Below are positions 26,795-36,849 of a stretch of DNA of 64,000 nucleotides, one piece after another. The translations under genes were made by a program, and so were the position numbers. The notes under the pieces are model-generated. The model did not search any database. It was given only the letters and a program-made list of their open reading frames with translations, and had not been told where the DNA came from. The first letter of the stretch is position 1. Each line of letters starts with the position of its first letter. Location: assembly GCA_021234155.1 (NCBI GenBank), contig JAJEKV010000109.1, forward strand, positions 1,755,359 to 1,819,358, in the 5' to 3' direction. The DNA is from Isoetes taiwanensis. Its lineage: Eukaryota > Streptophyta > Lycopodiopsida > Isoetales > Isoetaceae.

Positions 26795-26800
26795 TATAAA
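26795..26800 (+). promoter_or_regulatory. TATA box of the small ORF at 26826
   Basis: The string ctataaaag lies 31 bp before the ATG at 26826. With the usual TATA-to-start spacing of about 30 bp, transcription would begin at or just before the ATG, leaving almost no leader. Confidence 0.5.
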
Positions 26801-26825
26801 AGCAGCTCCACTGCATTCATCTCTC

Positions 26826-27068
26826 ATGGCTTCCTTGCCGGATCGTCCGGAGAACATCCGATCCTTCAAGTGCTACTTGAGCTACAACGATATTAACCAG
26901 TGCTATATGAATGGTGTTAGTCTTGATCCATGGCTCCAGTCCAAAGCAGATGGACCTGCGAGTGCTTGCGGGAAGCTCACTCGTGTTGTGGTCCACCTGT
27001 ATTGGCTTCCTGATCAGCAGATCTTTGAGCTGAATGGCATCGCCTTGGCAGGCGTTGACGACGAGTGA
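26826..27068 (+). CDS. Small protein of unknown function, 80 aa
   Basis: Open frame of 80 codons beginning MASLPDRPENIRSF and ending GIALAGVDDE, with two Cys, several Trp and a mixed hydrophilic composition; no signal peptide, membrane segment or domain I recognise. It starts 95 bp after the retroelement array ends and has a well-placed TATA box upstream and AT-rich sequence downstream (27090-27160) that could hold a plant-type poly(A) signal. An overlapping minus-strand frame of 92 codons lacks such context. It may be a genuine small gene or the first exon of something decayed. Confidence 0.4.
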   Translation: MASLPDRPENIRSFKCYLSYNDINQCYMNGVSLDPWLQSKADGPASACGKLTRVVVHLYWLPDQQIFELNGIALAGVDDE

Positions 27069-28317
27069 ATCGTTGTAGACTACTGTACCTGACAAGGATA
27101 TAATAATGTTGTAAGGATGTAATAAGCATAGTCAATATTATATAATGTAACGTGCACTGAAAATTCCCCGAGGGTCTCTTTTGATCTCCATCAAGCTACG
27201 CACCTCCACTTCACTTCACGCTTGATGACGTTCCTCTAGTAAATTGGGCGCCCGCCCAATTTCTGGCTGAGGATAGCGAAGGTCTCAAGTTAACAGCAAC
27301 AAGATTGGTCGTGAAATAAATTAAATTAAAGGTTTTAATTTCTACGGGTAACCAACCGCCCAATTTGATTAGCAAAGTAAACTAGAGAATTTGAAGACAA
27401 GGAAATGAGTGCAACATTATCATTTCTGAAAAAGAAGTAATTACAAATGTTCATAATATATTTCCCATATTTTGAAATCATAAATTGCTCATTCGTCTGG
27501 AGGCACCTCTTCTAAATGATCCTTGCTGGGTTCTTCATGCTGGGGCGGAGATTGTTGTGCTGCCTCTTTGATCTTTTCCATTCTTTGCCTAAAATCTTCG
27601 GACCCCAGTTCCTCATTCTCCTCATCTGCACCCTGATTGTCTTCTGTGTTCGCGACCTCTTCCTCTACATCTTGACTGTTCAATGTGTTGGGGACCACAT
27701 CCTCTCCATCCTGATTGTCCCCTTCCTATGTTTCCATGACAACGACAGACTCAGGATCCCTAGCAACCTCTTCCTCGAACTTTGAGGTCGCCTCAATTAT
27801 GTCCCAGTATTCACCAGTTACCGCCCCCGCCAGTTGGTCGTTGATGTTCTACTTTCTTCTCCTAAATAGTTCCAAATCCACGAGCTAAGGGTCGTTGCCT
27901 TTTTGAGCTCTAGCTGAATCGAGCTCTTGTCCCTCGCTCCGAATGGATTGCGCTTTCGCTTATGGTTGTAGCGAGAACCGGACAAGGTGTCTCGGGAGCG
28001 TGAAGGCGGGGGGTGGGAACATTTTTGAAGTAGAGGGCTTCTTCTTTCTAGTGCCCGAGCTCTTGATTTTTTCTCGTCTAACATGACATCGAGTTGCTCG
28101 AATATCTGCATAAGCTTAATTTCCACTTCGCCCTGCCTCAAAAGACAATGTTTTATAGCCCTCGCGACACCGCAACTTCGGCTAAAAGCACCACCGAAAA
28201 AAATCGAGAAACGGTGGCAACCTTCCAACATCAACTTCGTACTAGATAGGTGCACGCCCTACTTTCCAACCGATTCCGCACGACGTACTCCTCCCCACTT
28301 TGCACCCTTGTCGCGCA

Positions 28318-28414
28318 CTGGGGACGATACAACCAATAAGCGGCCGAAAACAAATGTTAGAAACATTCATAGTCAACAACAAAATTGGGCGGGCGCCCAA
28401 TTTGAAATGCATAC
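28318..28414 (-). other. Predicted 97-nt intron carrying one palindrome
   Basis: The donor gtatgc follows GAGCAG and the acceptor ccccag precedes TGCGCG on the minus strand. The palindrome at 28382-28403 occupies almost a quarter of the intron, near the donor. Confidence 0.5.
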
Positions 28415-29495
28415 CTGCTCACACTCATGATCAGGCAAATTCTTTTCGATGTCCTGTTGGGAAACTTAGCATATTGCTTAGGATGGTCGGAATTGGCGAA
28501 GCAAATATTTATTTCCTCGCACATGAGGCGGAGCCGCCTCGTCAACAACATACATTAGCAGGACAAGACATTGCAACTCTCGAACTCTAGAGGTAGAAGC
28601 AGCTTCGGCGGGGTCCCGGTAGGAACTAACCCAAACACGCCGCCACCGCCTATTGTCTTCATGGCGGATAGGCACTCATTGAGGCGGTCCGGTAATAAAT
28701 ATAGCTATCCAAAGAAAGCCTGGTCCACATCGTCTAAAAGCGGGTCAAGGAATTTTTCATAATCTTCCTTTGGCCATTTCTTTGTATATCCAAGTCGCAT
28801 CCAATGAAGCGGCGTAGTGTTTACCACGCCCACGCACAAACCTCGCGGACTAACGTGGAAACACTTGAACGGTTTGCCACCCTCTTCAACCGCCCAAGAA
28901 GATATTCGTCTACTTTGTCAGAGGGACTCCGGAAAGCTTTCCTTCTCCATCTCTTTAAGGCCCTTCGCCCATCCACCGATACTATCGGGCGAACATAAGC
29001 ATCGATTCTCTCGTGAATATGGGATGAGCTTGCCTCAAGGCGACCATATCTTGAAAAGGAAGTTTCTTCACTTCCTTCATGTATCCGACAAGGGCCCGCT
29101 CCATTGTTCCAATCTTCTTCAGCTCTAAGGCTCGACTTTCATGGTAATGCCTCCCGGTATAATCCTTGCTTCCCTTCAGGAATGTGGTGCCATCCTTGAT
29201 CTCCTTCATCAGCCTTTGCAGATCTAGAGGATGCATGGACTTTAATGGGCGACAGGAATTGTTGGTGAAAAGTCTAAGCCTATTTTTCACTTCAATTCTT
29301 TCTCCCTTCTCGTCCTTCAACCGGTCTTCGTAAAATAACTGGGCAACTTCGGTGCACATTGACCACGATTCGTTATCAAGATATACAAAGTAGTCGTAGT
29401 CACGCATAGTTGACTTTTTAATCGCTTTGCGGCCTTCTGACTTTCCAATCTTAATGACCGCGTAAGGCATTAGAGAAGGCCCATACACATCATCT

Positions 29496-29744
29496 TAATT
29501 TGCGTGCACTAGCAGTCCCAAATTGAAGCCCACCCAATTTCACCATCCCGACACTTGTTTGGCTGGGCGCCATTTCCCCTGAACGGGTCCCAAATAGGGC
29601 GGGCGCCCAATTTGCACTCGTTCAGGGAAATTGGGCGCCCGCCCAATTTGAAAAGAGTGTCAACAGTCTGAAATTGGGCGGGCGCCCAATTTGGCACTGG
29701 TGGATAGCACGAACTGTAAAAAATAATGGTGGTAGTGCACTCAC
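29496..29744 (-). other. Predicted ~249-nt intron carrying four palindromes
   Basis: The donor gtgagt (minus strand) follows the exon ending near 29745; the acceptor is tgctag at 29509 or attaag at 29494. Palindromes at 29671-29692, 29628-29649, 29592-29613 and 29520-29540 are packed with gaps of 14 to 51 bp. Two neighbours have opposite central tetranucleotides (GCCC against GGGC), so they are in opposite orientation. Confidence 0.5.
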
Positions 29745-30114
29745 AGAATAAGCTCCACCAAGGCTTCCCGTAGAATGCCCACTGGTTTCGAAGCTGCTGA
29801 ATTTCTTCGAAGAATACTTCTTCTTGTATAGTCTTCTTTGTTATGTCATTATTCTCCTGGCTGACACGAACGTACTCGATTGCTGTGAGATTTCCTACCA
29901 GGACTCGGCATTTCCTTTTGGCATAGAAAAAGAATATCAGTTCTGCCAAGTGCTTCCTTTCAGGAGGCCATGCCAAAGCTTGTGTGACAAGCAGTTGAGC
30001 AACCGTGGTCGTATGGTTGCCATTTACAATCCAAAATTCTGCATTTTGCAGGTCCTCCGCCTTCTTCCACTTAATTGCTCGCCTGCGTGGATCGAACGGC
30101 GACGACGACATCAC

Positions 30115-31368
30115 GGGGAGGGTGCATCGATGGTGATAAGCGATTCGTAGAGAGTGTCCAAGTGCTTTCTGGACTTATGACCCTACAAGTCATATTTGCC
30201 GGGCTTTATGCATCTTGAACACATCGACTTCAATCTCGAAGCCCACCCCCGAGGGGGTAGATTCTCTCCACGGCTTGATGCTTGCAATGGCGCCTGTGAC
30301 AACTCATATACGCTCTCACGTGGCGTCGCCACGGATGGAGTGAACTTCACGATCTGGGCCGGCTAGTCTCCGTTATTCGATGAAGAAGCTGACAAAAGAC
30401 TCCCCTCTCAGAACTATTTGGGCTCGTGGTGAGATGTCCCGCCTTGCGCCTCTTGGGCCGGACCAGCTAAATGTTTTCCCTCTAGCGCTTAGAGGGTTCC
30501 TCTTGAGATGACTGTTCCTCTTTCTCAGCACTCACAGGGGCGACCTTGTTTGTTCTCGACATTCCACCCAATACAAGTTTTAGGGGCAGACTCTGAATAG
30601 AGTACATAGCGGTGTCCTCGCCTTCTTTCTTCATTGTCTCGGTCTCCATGGGCTTTGGCGCTCAAGCTTTATCTTTGTCTCACTCTTCTTGTATCTAGAC
30701 TTAAGCCACTTAGTATCATATACTTTAGGTTGGTTTTTGCCTTGATACTCGCGGAACGCTATGCTTTTCGACTGCTCGTTTGTGTTCTAATATCCATTTT
30801 GCCGGCAAATAGTAGCCGCCCAAGATATCGGTTCTTGATTTGATGCCCGAAAGCTCTAAACTTTCATATGAGTCTAAGCCCATCCTTTATGGCGCAAGAT
30901 TGTGGCTTTCCTTTATACTTGCGTTCATCATACATGGCTCATTAGCTAGAAAGTGGAACTTTATAATGGGCCTTTAGCCGATCTACGGTGTCTTCAACAT
31001 CGATGAGGAAGTCATGATTGTTCTCGGTGAGACCTCCATGTCGATGACGATACCCGCCGAGTTCATTTTTCCTGTCCCTCTCTTGCCAAAGAAAAGCAAA
31101 AGATCTTGAGGTGGTTTGTCATGCGGAACCCGGAATGAATATTCCCTATCTCTATGCACCGATTACCATTCCTCGGCAATCAATCAAAACTTCATGGGGC
31201 ACTACACGGATGCCCGACCAAACGGTTCTTTCTCTTCTTACGTTTCTTGCATCCTCTCTTGCAATAGCCTACCGCAAATTTGGGTGGGGACTAGGAACCC
31301 GAAAGCGATCTTTTGTTCGGCGCCATAATAATTCTGCTTGAGCGGAAGTAGTAGTGTTAGTACTTGGG
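30115..31368. other. No supportable gene
   Basis: Region upstream of the minus-strand gene. Short frames on both strands are broken and show no domain I recognise. Composition is moderately GC-rich and similar to the flanking decayed genes, so it may hold further exons in poor condition. Confidence 0.4.
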
Positions 31369-31640
31369 AGACTTGGGGCTGAAGAGGCGGTTGCATCATA
31401 GAGGCCAAATTGGGCGCCCGCAATTTGGCGGATCACGATGGGGTGGGCCCGGCCGAATTACTCCCCGCTCAATTCATGGTGAGACTTGTGGCTGAAGAGG
31501 CGGTTGCCAAATTGGCGCCACCCAATTTGGCGGATCCCTCGCCTTTAAATTAGGCCCTCAATTCATGGTGAGACTTGTGGCTGAATAGGCGATTGCATCA
31601 TAGAGGCCAAATTGAAACAATTTGGCCGGATCCCTTACAC
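31369..31640. repeat. Three ~90-110-bp direct repeats, each containing a palindrome
   Basis: Units begin gagacttgg(g/t)ggctgaa near 31369, 31482 and 31570. Each continues with aggcggttg, then the palindrome (31407, 31509, 31609), then ggcggatc or ggccggatc. The three palindromes differ in their GC-rich core (intact, shortened, and replaced by aaa), while the outer AAATT and AATTT are kept. Confidence 0.75.
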
Positions 31641-31749
31641 CAAATTGAAATTGCCCAATTTACTCTACCAAATCTACCATCCAAGGAAGTCGTGTCCTTA
31701 AGAGTAAATTGGGCCCACCCAATTTGGTGTGAAGGAGAAGTTCGCTTCT

Positions 31750-32560
31750 ATTGCCCATGAGCGTAGTGAAGATACCCCTCGTGATAGAAGGGCAGCCTAC
31801 CGGAGAAAAAGGCCAATGTTGTGCAAAATGAAAGCCCCTCGAGAGAAGCAATTGGGTGCCCTATGAAGTTACTCACCGCACGTATGCATTTGTGGGGACC
31901 AGTGAGGCATCTAGAAGATGTTAATTTGTCAGCCACAGCCCAATTTCCTCAAAGCAAAAGTGGGATACCCCGAGGTTTATGATATGGCATACTCAATCAG
32001 GCAGCTCAAGTTTATATTAAGATAAGATAGTAGTCCAAACACCTTTGCCTCCCCCGTGGTGGGCGAGATGCCATCAACTGCTAAGATTCCTTGGTGTCTG
32101 AGGGTTCCCGAGGCGATAGGACAATGAATGAGAGGAAGGCGCCAACCAAGATGGCGACAAAGCGGCCGAAAAACAAAGGCGCCAAGTGCTCGATCCGGCC
32201 GACGGTTGGTTCGGGGAGTATGGTGCGGCGACGAGGATAGGGATGAGAATGACTTTAGTGGATAAAAAATATGAAGGCGGCGGTGTTAAGCGGAGCGTAA
32301 AAAAAGAAGCCGAAATTTTCTAAAACTGCAATGAGGAGAATGAGGGGCTTTTAAAGGGTTATGGACCTTTCATGAGCGGAAGACAAGTGTCGTGCATGTA
32401 AGAGTTTGGCCTTTTCAAATAAAAATGGACCGTTGATGGGTTCGAGTGTGAGGAATTAATTGTGGACCTTATTAATAAATGCACGGAGATTTTAAATTTC
32501 AAATCCGTCATTTAAAGCCTGCCCAAATTTAATTCGAGTCATGCACGTGTCGCACGTGTT
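31750..32560. other. No supportable gene
   Basis: Only short broken frames. Apart from one half palindrome near 31936 I see no repeats or motifs. Confidence 0.4.
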
Positions 32561-32587
32561 TTAGGCAGGAAGTTGTGTTTAAAAGTT

Positions 32588-32690
32588 CGGGGCCGGACAT
32601 ATTACTTCGAAATTAGGGGGGACATTTAACTTTCAAAATAGGGGGGAAATTACATTCAAATTTTGGGGGGAATTTGTGTTTAAATGTAAA
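32588..32690 (+). repeat. Short direct repeats with G5-G6 runs
   Basis: Four G runs (cggggccgg, ttaggggggaca, ataggggggaaa, ttttggggggaatt) are spaced about 25-37 bp apart in AT-rich sequence. The layout resembles subterminal repeats of DNA transposons, but no matching terminal inverted repeat was found. Confidence 0.4.
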
Positions 32691-32871
32691 TGCGCTTCAA
32701 ACCTATTGTTTTTCTGGCATTGCTCTGTTTGGCTACTATCTTCTCTTCAAGACGCAAACATCTTCAGCGCTTCATACTCATGGCCACGAAATCTCCAAAG
32801 GTTTGTGCTGCTCCTCAGTCGCCATAGCTCGATGTATAATTACTGCAAATCTAATCTGAAGGGATGTAATC

Positions 32872-33020
32872 ATTCACGCCTTTCCATTCACGGCTGTTCA
32901 TTCACACCTCTTCAAGCACGCCTGTTCATTCACACCTCTTCATTCACGCCTGTTCATTCACACCTCTTCATTCACGCCTTTTCGATGGCGCCTGTTGATT
33001 TACTCCTCATCATTCACCGG
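32872..33020 (+). repeat. Pyrimidine-rich minisatellite, TTCATTCACRCCT units
   Basis: About nine imperfect units alternate cattcacgcctgtt and cattcacacctctt, giving a period of about 15 bp with a 30-bp higher-order pattern. Confidence 0.75.
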
Positions 33021-33837
33021 GGTGGTAGTTCGGTCACATTTTTGAAGTTTGGACTTTGACATCTCATGTCACATTTACATAAACTCTAAGTTTCGATCTG
33101 ATCCTTCCTTTTCCTGAAATTGGTGTGCAGAAATTGTGTGCACCGCTCTTTCTCCATGCTCGCGTTTGTTTGTCCCCAAGAACTACCCTGATAAGTCCAC
33201 CCTTGTTTGTAGTCAGGCCCTTCCAATGCTCGATTGTATTTGTTTTGGTAGCTCAATGATAATTCCACTTAGGTGTGCAGTCCAACCCTCCCCCCTTCAA
33301 TCGAAGGGGGTTCTTTCAGTGTTACGCCTCGTTGATTACATCTCTGAGAAAGGGACAAATTGGCGGCCCGCCCGGTTTGTCCCCTGTGTAGATGACCAGA
33401 TAAATTGAAATTGGCCGGGTGGGCAAACTGTATCTCAAGTTGTGCCTATTGTGCCTTGTCTCAAGTTGTCACTCGAATGTGTTTTCTCTGTGGCAGCTAA
33501 ATTGGGCGGGCGCCGAGTCTCTGCCTTCTTTACAGTTCTTCTACAACCACGACCAAATTGGGCGGGCGCCCAATTTGTCCGTGGTCATGGCCTGTTCGGC
33601 GAGAACCCTTTTTGTACCCATTGTGAGATCGGGCCGCATCAATACTAACCTTATATAAAGCCTCATTCGGTTCAAATTGGGCCCCAATTTGCAACAAGGG
33701 GAACCTAAAGACCTCATATGTAAAAAAGGGCACCCGCCCAATTTCATTGTCCGTGTAACCATTGAATGGCCATCCCCCCATGTCCTTTGCATTGCTTCCT
33801 CGTCTTCCTTACTCGATTTTAACACTACTGAAATCCT

Positions 33838-34634
33838 TGTGCAGGTTGTGTATCTCTTTCTTAATGAACATCTAGTAGCAAAGGGAGTTGTGGGGCAAAT
33901 GACACAATGCCACTTCAAGGAAATATCGAATGGAGTAGTGAGCGTAGGTGTGGAGGAAGTGTTCGAAGGCCACCATACCCTTCCTTGGCCAACTCCAGAT
34001 GCAAACACAATAGCAGAAGCCAAGGGCTCATTCGTTCTCTGGAGAAGTGAAGATGCTCGTGAGTCGTCTGCTAATGACGTCCCCAGCAAAAGACAGCGGA
34101 CAGAGGTGGGAAAGGAGACACAACCGCTGACAAGATATACCCTTCTTGAAAAGGATTGTGAGATATGGCACTCCTGCGACTCCATTATCGCCGGAAAGGG
34201 ATTCATATCTTTTCACCGCCCCGGCGATGCGGTTTGTGACCGTTTACGGGTTTCAAGTTTGTGGGAGTATCAGAATCGAAGATTTCCCTCTCCTTTCTGA
34301 AGTGAACATCCGTTGCCAGGGTTGCTTGCAGCTGCCGAAACCAAGGATGCTCGTGAGATGGAACAATGACCTCGTCCGTGTTGATGGAGTAAAGGTCTCG
34401 GACATATTGACCGCAAAGACCGCAAGGAAGCGATATTGTGTCCAGCGGGGAGCTCGAGCATCGAAGCACCCAAATTATGAGAAACGACATTACACTTTTC
34501 ATTCCCGAAACAGCCCGGGGAAGGTTGTAAGGCCACCAAAGCTTGCTTTCGTCTCATCACTTTCGAATGCTATCCTCGATTCATGGGAGGGACCTTGTGT
34601 TGCAAGAATAGGTGTTGCGTCAAGTTCTCTCTGA
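33838..34634 (+). pseudogene. Fragment resembling the plant transposon-associated DUF8039 domain
   Basis: After a good acceptor (ccttgtgcag at 33829-33838) the frame reads VVYLFLNEHLVAKGVV..., ...VSVGVEEVFEGHHTLPWP, then ...IAEAKGSFVLWRSED, followed by a Lys/Arg-rich linker SKRQRTEVGK. The order of a 'lVAKG' strand, a 'V.VG...' strand, a 'LPWP' turn and a final 'A.G.FVLW' helix/strand recalls DUF8039 in plant transposon-related proteins; this is from memory and was not tested. A second frame, 34146-34634, follows without recognised domains. The palindromes at 33357-33744 lie upstream of the acceptor. Confidence 0.35.
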
Positions 34635-34640
34635 ATCAAG

Positions 34641-36849
34641 TTGTTAACATCGCGAAAGGAATTCCTTGCCATGAAATCAAGTGATAGGGTTACTTTTGTT
34701 TATGACATCTTCGCCAACAACATGAAAGGTCGAAGAGTGGGACGACTAGTCTTTGCAAAGGGAATCTCGTTTGGCGAAGGGCATGGTACCTTGGTCTCGG
34801 GATCTCAAAGTCGGCATATCTGAAATGGAAGGCCCAATTTCTTGAGGGTGCACGCAAGGCCGAACATGGTAACTGTGGCACCTTGAAGCCTCGCTCCTCG
34901 ACGTTGGCATGTGAGGCCGTGTTTTCCATGTTTGTGAGGGAGAACGGTGAATCCTTGCCCCACCGCAAAGAGGGAGAAACGAGGAGGGGGATAAGAGAGT
35001 ACGTCGCCGGAAGTTGCCCCGCAATGTTTACTAAGTCCAGCATTCTAGAAGAGGTTAATCACGGAGGTTGTGGCATTGGTGGCAAGAAGGTATCAAACGG
35101 GTTTTCATAGAACGTGGAGGCGAGCTTCCGGATGTCGATATCATAAAGAAAATTGCATTCTCCAAATGCGATACATGTGAGGTGATCCGTACAAAGTTAC
35201 TGAAGACCAAAGATGAAGGAGAGAGGAGGATGCTGCATGATGAAAGAAGAGCGCATAGACTGGAGCAGGCCTCGTGTCGCACATAGTACTGGTCGTGGAG
35301 ATTATACTCCCACAGGTATCCCGGCCAATATCTTTGTATTATTCACGACAAAATGGATCAAGCGAAAACAATGATTCCAAAATTGCAACAATCTGTGAAG
35401 TCTCTCTGGAGACTTGACAAGCTCAAAACTACATTGACTAGTGCATTGACTCATGGCCATGGAAATGGATCCTATGGAAACTTTGCCTTGGACTTATGGC
35501 CAGATGACTCTAACTTCCATGTAGGTTCTTTGAATAGCATCTTGAAGAGATTAGAGATGGGGCACCTAGTATGCGGAGGCCACCGCCGGTGCTGAATCAT
35601 TCGCTCCAAAATGGGTGTCCTCCTTACGAGACACCACGACCTTGGGGTCAAAGTTGTCACTATCCAATAACAGCATACCTGCTAATTTGCCACAGGCTGA
35701 GGGATCATCATTGAAGCCTCTGCCCAAGATACTTTATTTGCAGCTGGACAATGCATCTGGACAGAACAAGAATAGGTATGTCTTCTCCTATCTTTCTTAC
35801 CTAGTATATCTTGGTGTGTTTGAAGAGATTGAGCTAGGGTTCACGATGCCCTCATACACATGATGATATCGATGCCTTGTTTGGTAACTTCTCTACATCT
35901 TTAAAGAAGGCTGAGGTGCTCACAATGCCGTAACTACTTGTATGAATTCCACAAATGCAACTTGAATACACACACCCCTATGTTGTTGACAAAGTTCCGA
36001 TTGGAAGGGTTTTATAGAAGGCTACATACCGGATGGGGATGATAGATTGACGTGTCATACCACCCCTCTAACTTTCAGATTAAGCTATGAATGGTGATTG
36101 GCCATCATGTATTACAAAACTCCGACCCACTTACTTGGATTGGTTTTCTTTGGTGGAATAAAGATGTGGAAAGAAAAAAGAGGATCGAAGCCCATGATGC
36201 CAGTTGGATATCCTAAGCTGCTTCCTCCCAAGAAATCGGTGAAGGACCTTGGCCTGCTGCGAAACAGTATCCACAAGCATATATTGCATTGGGTTGTTTG
36301 TTCAACTAGTAACAAGGTGCTCCAGAAATAGCCAAGTACTCGGCACAGTTCACGTCCACGATTCAATATTGGATGAAACTCTTGCAAGAACTCGGGAACA
36401 TCAGCAGTGACGAAGGCACTTATAATGACTTCTGGCCACGTACTAGGCAAGCGCGAGCTCCACCTCATGTAGCTGTAGTGGTGGAGCCAATTGCTACTAC
36501 CACTCCTCCTTATGTCGGCCCCTGGAAGGACAAACCTGTACCGGGATTCAACCCATACAAAGATTTGAAGAAAGGTATGTTTATTATGGCACGCCCTGAT
36601 GATGTGCTGTGCCCAACTTGGGTGGGCCTAGCTACTGAGGACCCACAAATGGATGATAAGAAGGAGAACTTTGAGACTATTCTTGTGACTTGGTGGGAGC
36701 CAATCCCAGTGAGGAACCAAGTCTACCCAGCTAATTATGCCAATTGTTTGGAAGAAGAGATGGAGGCCAACGATCGCGCAAGTGACCGCATAGAACCGGA
36801 GACTATCGACCACGCTTTGGGAGCCATCAAACAAGAAGAAGATACCTAA
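34641..36849 (+). pseudogene. Decayed DUF7869-type protein gene
   Basis: Pieces in order on the plus strand: FSKCDTCEVIRTKLL with an E/R-rich helix (about 35155-35285), IIHDKMDQAKTMIPKL (about 35340-35390), LTSALTHGHGNGSYGNFALDLWP (about 35432-35505), LYLQLDNASGQNKNRYVFSY (about 35731-35790), VFEEIELGFTMPSYT, then HDDIDALFGNFS after a one-base frame change near 35860, and a C-terminal piece at 36373-36849 with a GMFIMARPDD...WVGLA..WW pattern. This order and these motifs match proteins annotated with DUF7869 (known family, recalled not searched). The family's function is not established and many copies behave as mobile or captured genes. Several frame changes separate the pieces, so either it is dead or introns and base errors intervene. 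Confidence 0.55.

Larger units (their letters stand above)
27489..30114 (-). pseudogene. Decayed multi-exon gene, family not recognised
   Basis: Minus-strand coding pieces in order: 30114-29745 (starts MMSSSPFDPRRRAIKW, includes EFWIVNGNHTTTVAQ, weakly like a ParB/sulfiredoxin-type G-x-H-x motif, and WAFYGKPWW), 29488-28982 (MYGPSLMPYAVIKIGK..., LDLQRLMKEIKDG, GTMERALVGYMKEVKKLPFQ), a run with stops and frame changes over about 28980-28415 (pieces such as KPFKCFHVSPRGL and MKTIGGGGVFGLVP), then 28255-27818 and an acidic, Glu-rich tail 27698-27489. GT-AG introns are visible at 29744 to about 29496 and at 28414-28318 (GAGCAG|gtatgc ... ccccag|TGCGCG). Both introns contain the 22-bp palindromes. 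Stops in otherwise coding-like stretches suggest decay or base-level errors. It could be a transposon-carried gene. Confidence 0.45.
27241..33744. repeat. Dispersed family of 22-bp palindromes AAATTGGGC-N4-GCCCAATTT
   Basis: Full or nearly full copies lie at 27241-27262, 28382-28403, 29592-29613, 29628-29649, 29671-29692 and 33555-33576. The central four bases are GGGC or GCCC. Shortened or diverged copies lie at 29520-29540, 31407-31426, 31509-31528, 31609-31623, 31642-31661, 31706-31725, 33357-33378, 33408-33429 and 33674-33690. Half copies lie near 27355, 31936, 33499, 33728 and 34831. Arms are 9 bp and self-complementary, so each could fold as a hairpin. I see no such sites elsewhere in the window. 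Copies fall in predicted introns or between genes; flanks share no obvious target duplication. Function unknown. Confidence 0.85.

Noticed and set aside
32588-32690. G-quadruplex from four G runs
   Set aside because: G runs are 25-37 bp apart, too far for a stable intramolecular quadruplex.
33530-34206. 221-codon minus-strand frame opposite the DUF8039-like piece
   Set aside because: No recognisable domain; the plus-strand frame has an acceptor site and domain-like pattern, and this one contains the palindromes.
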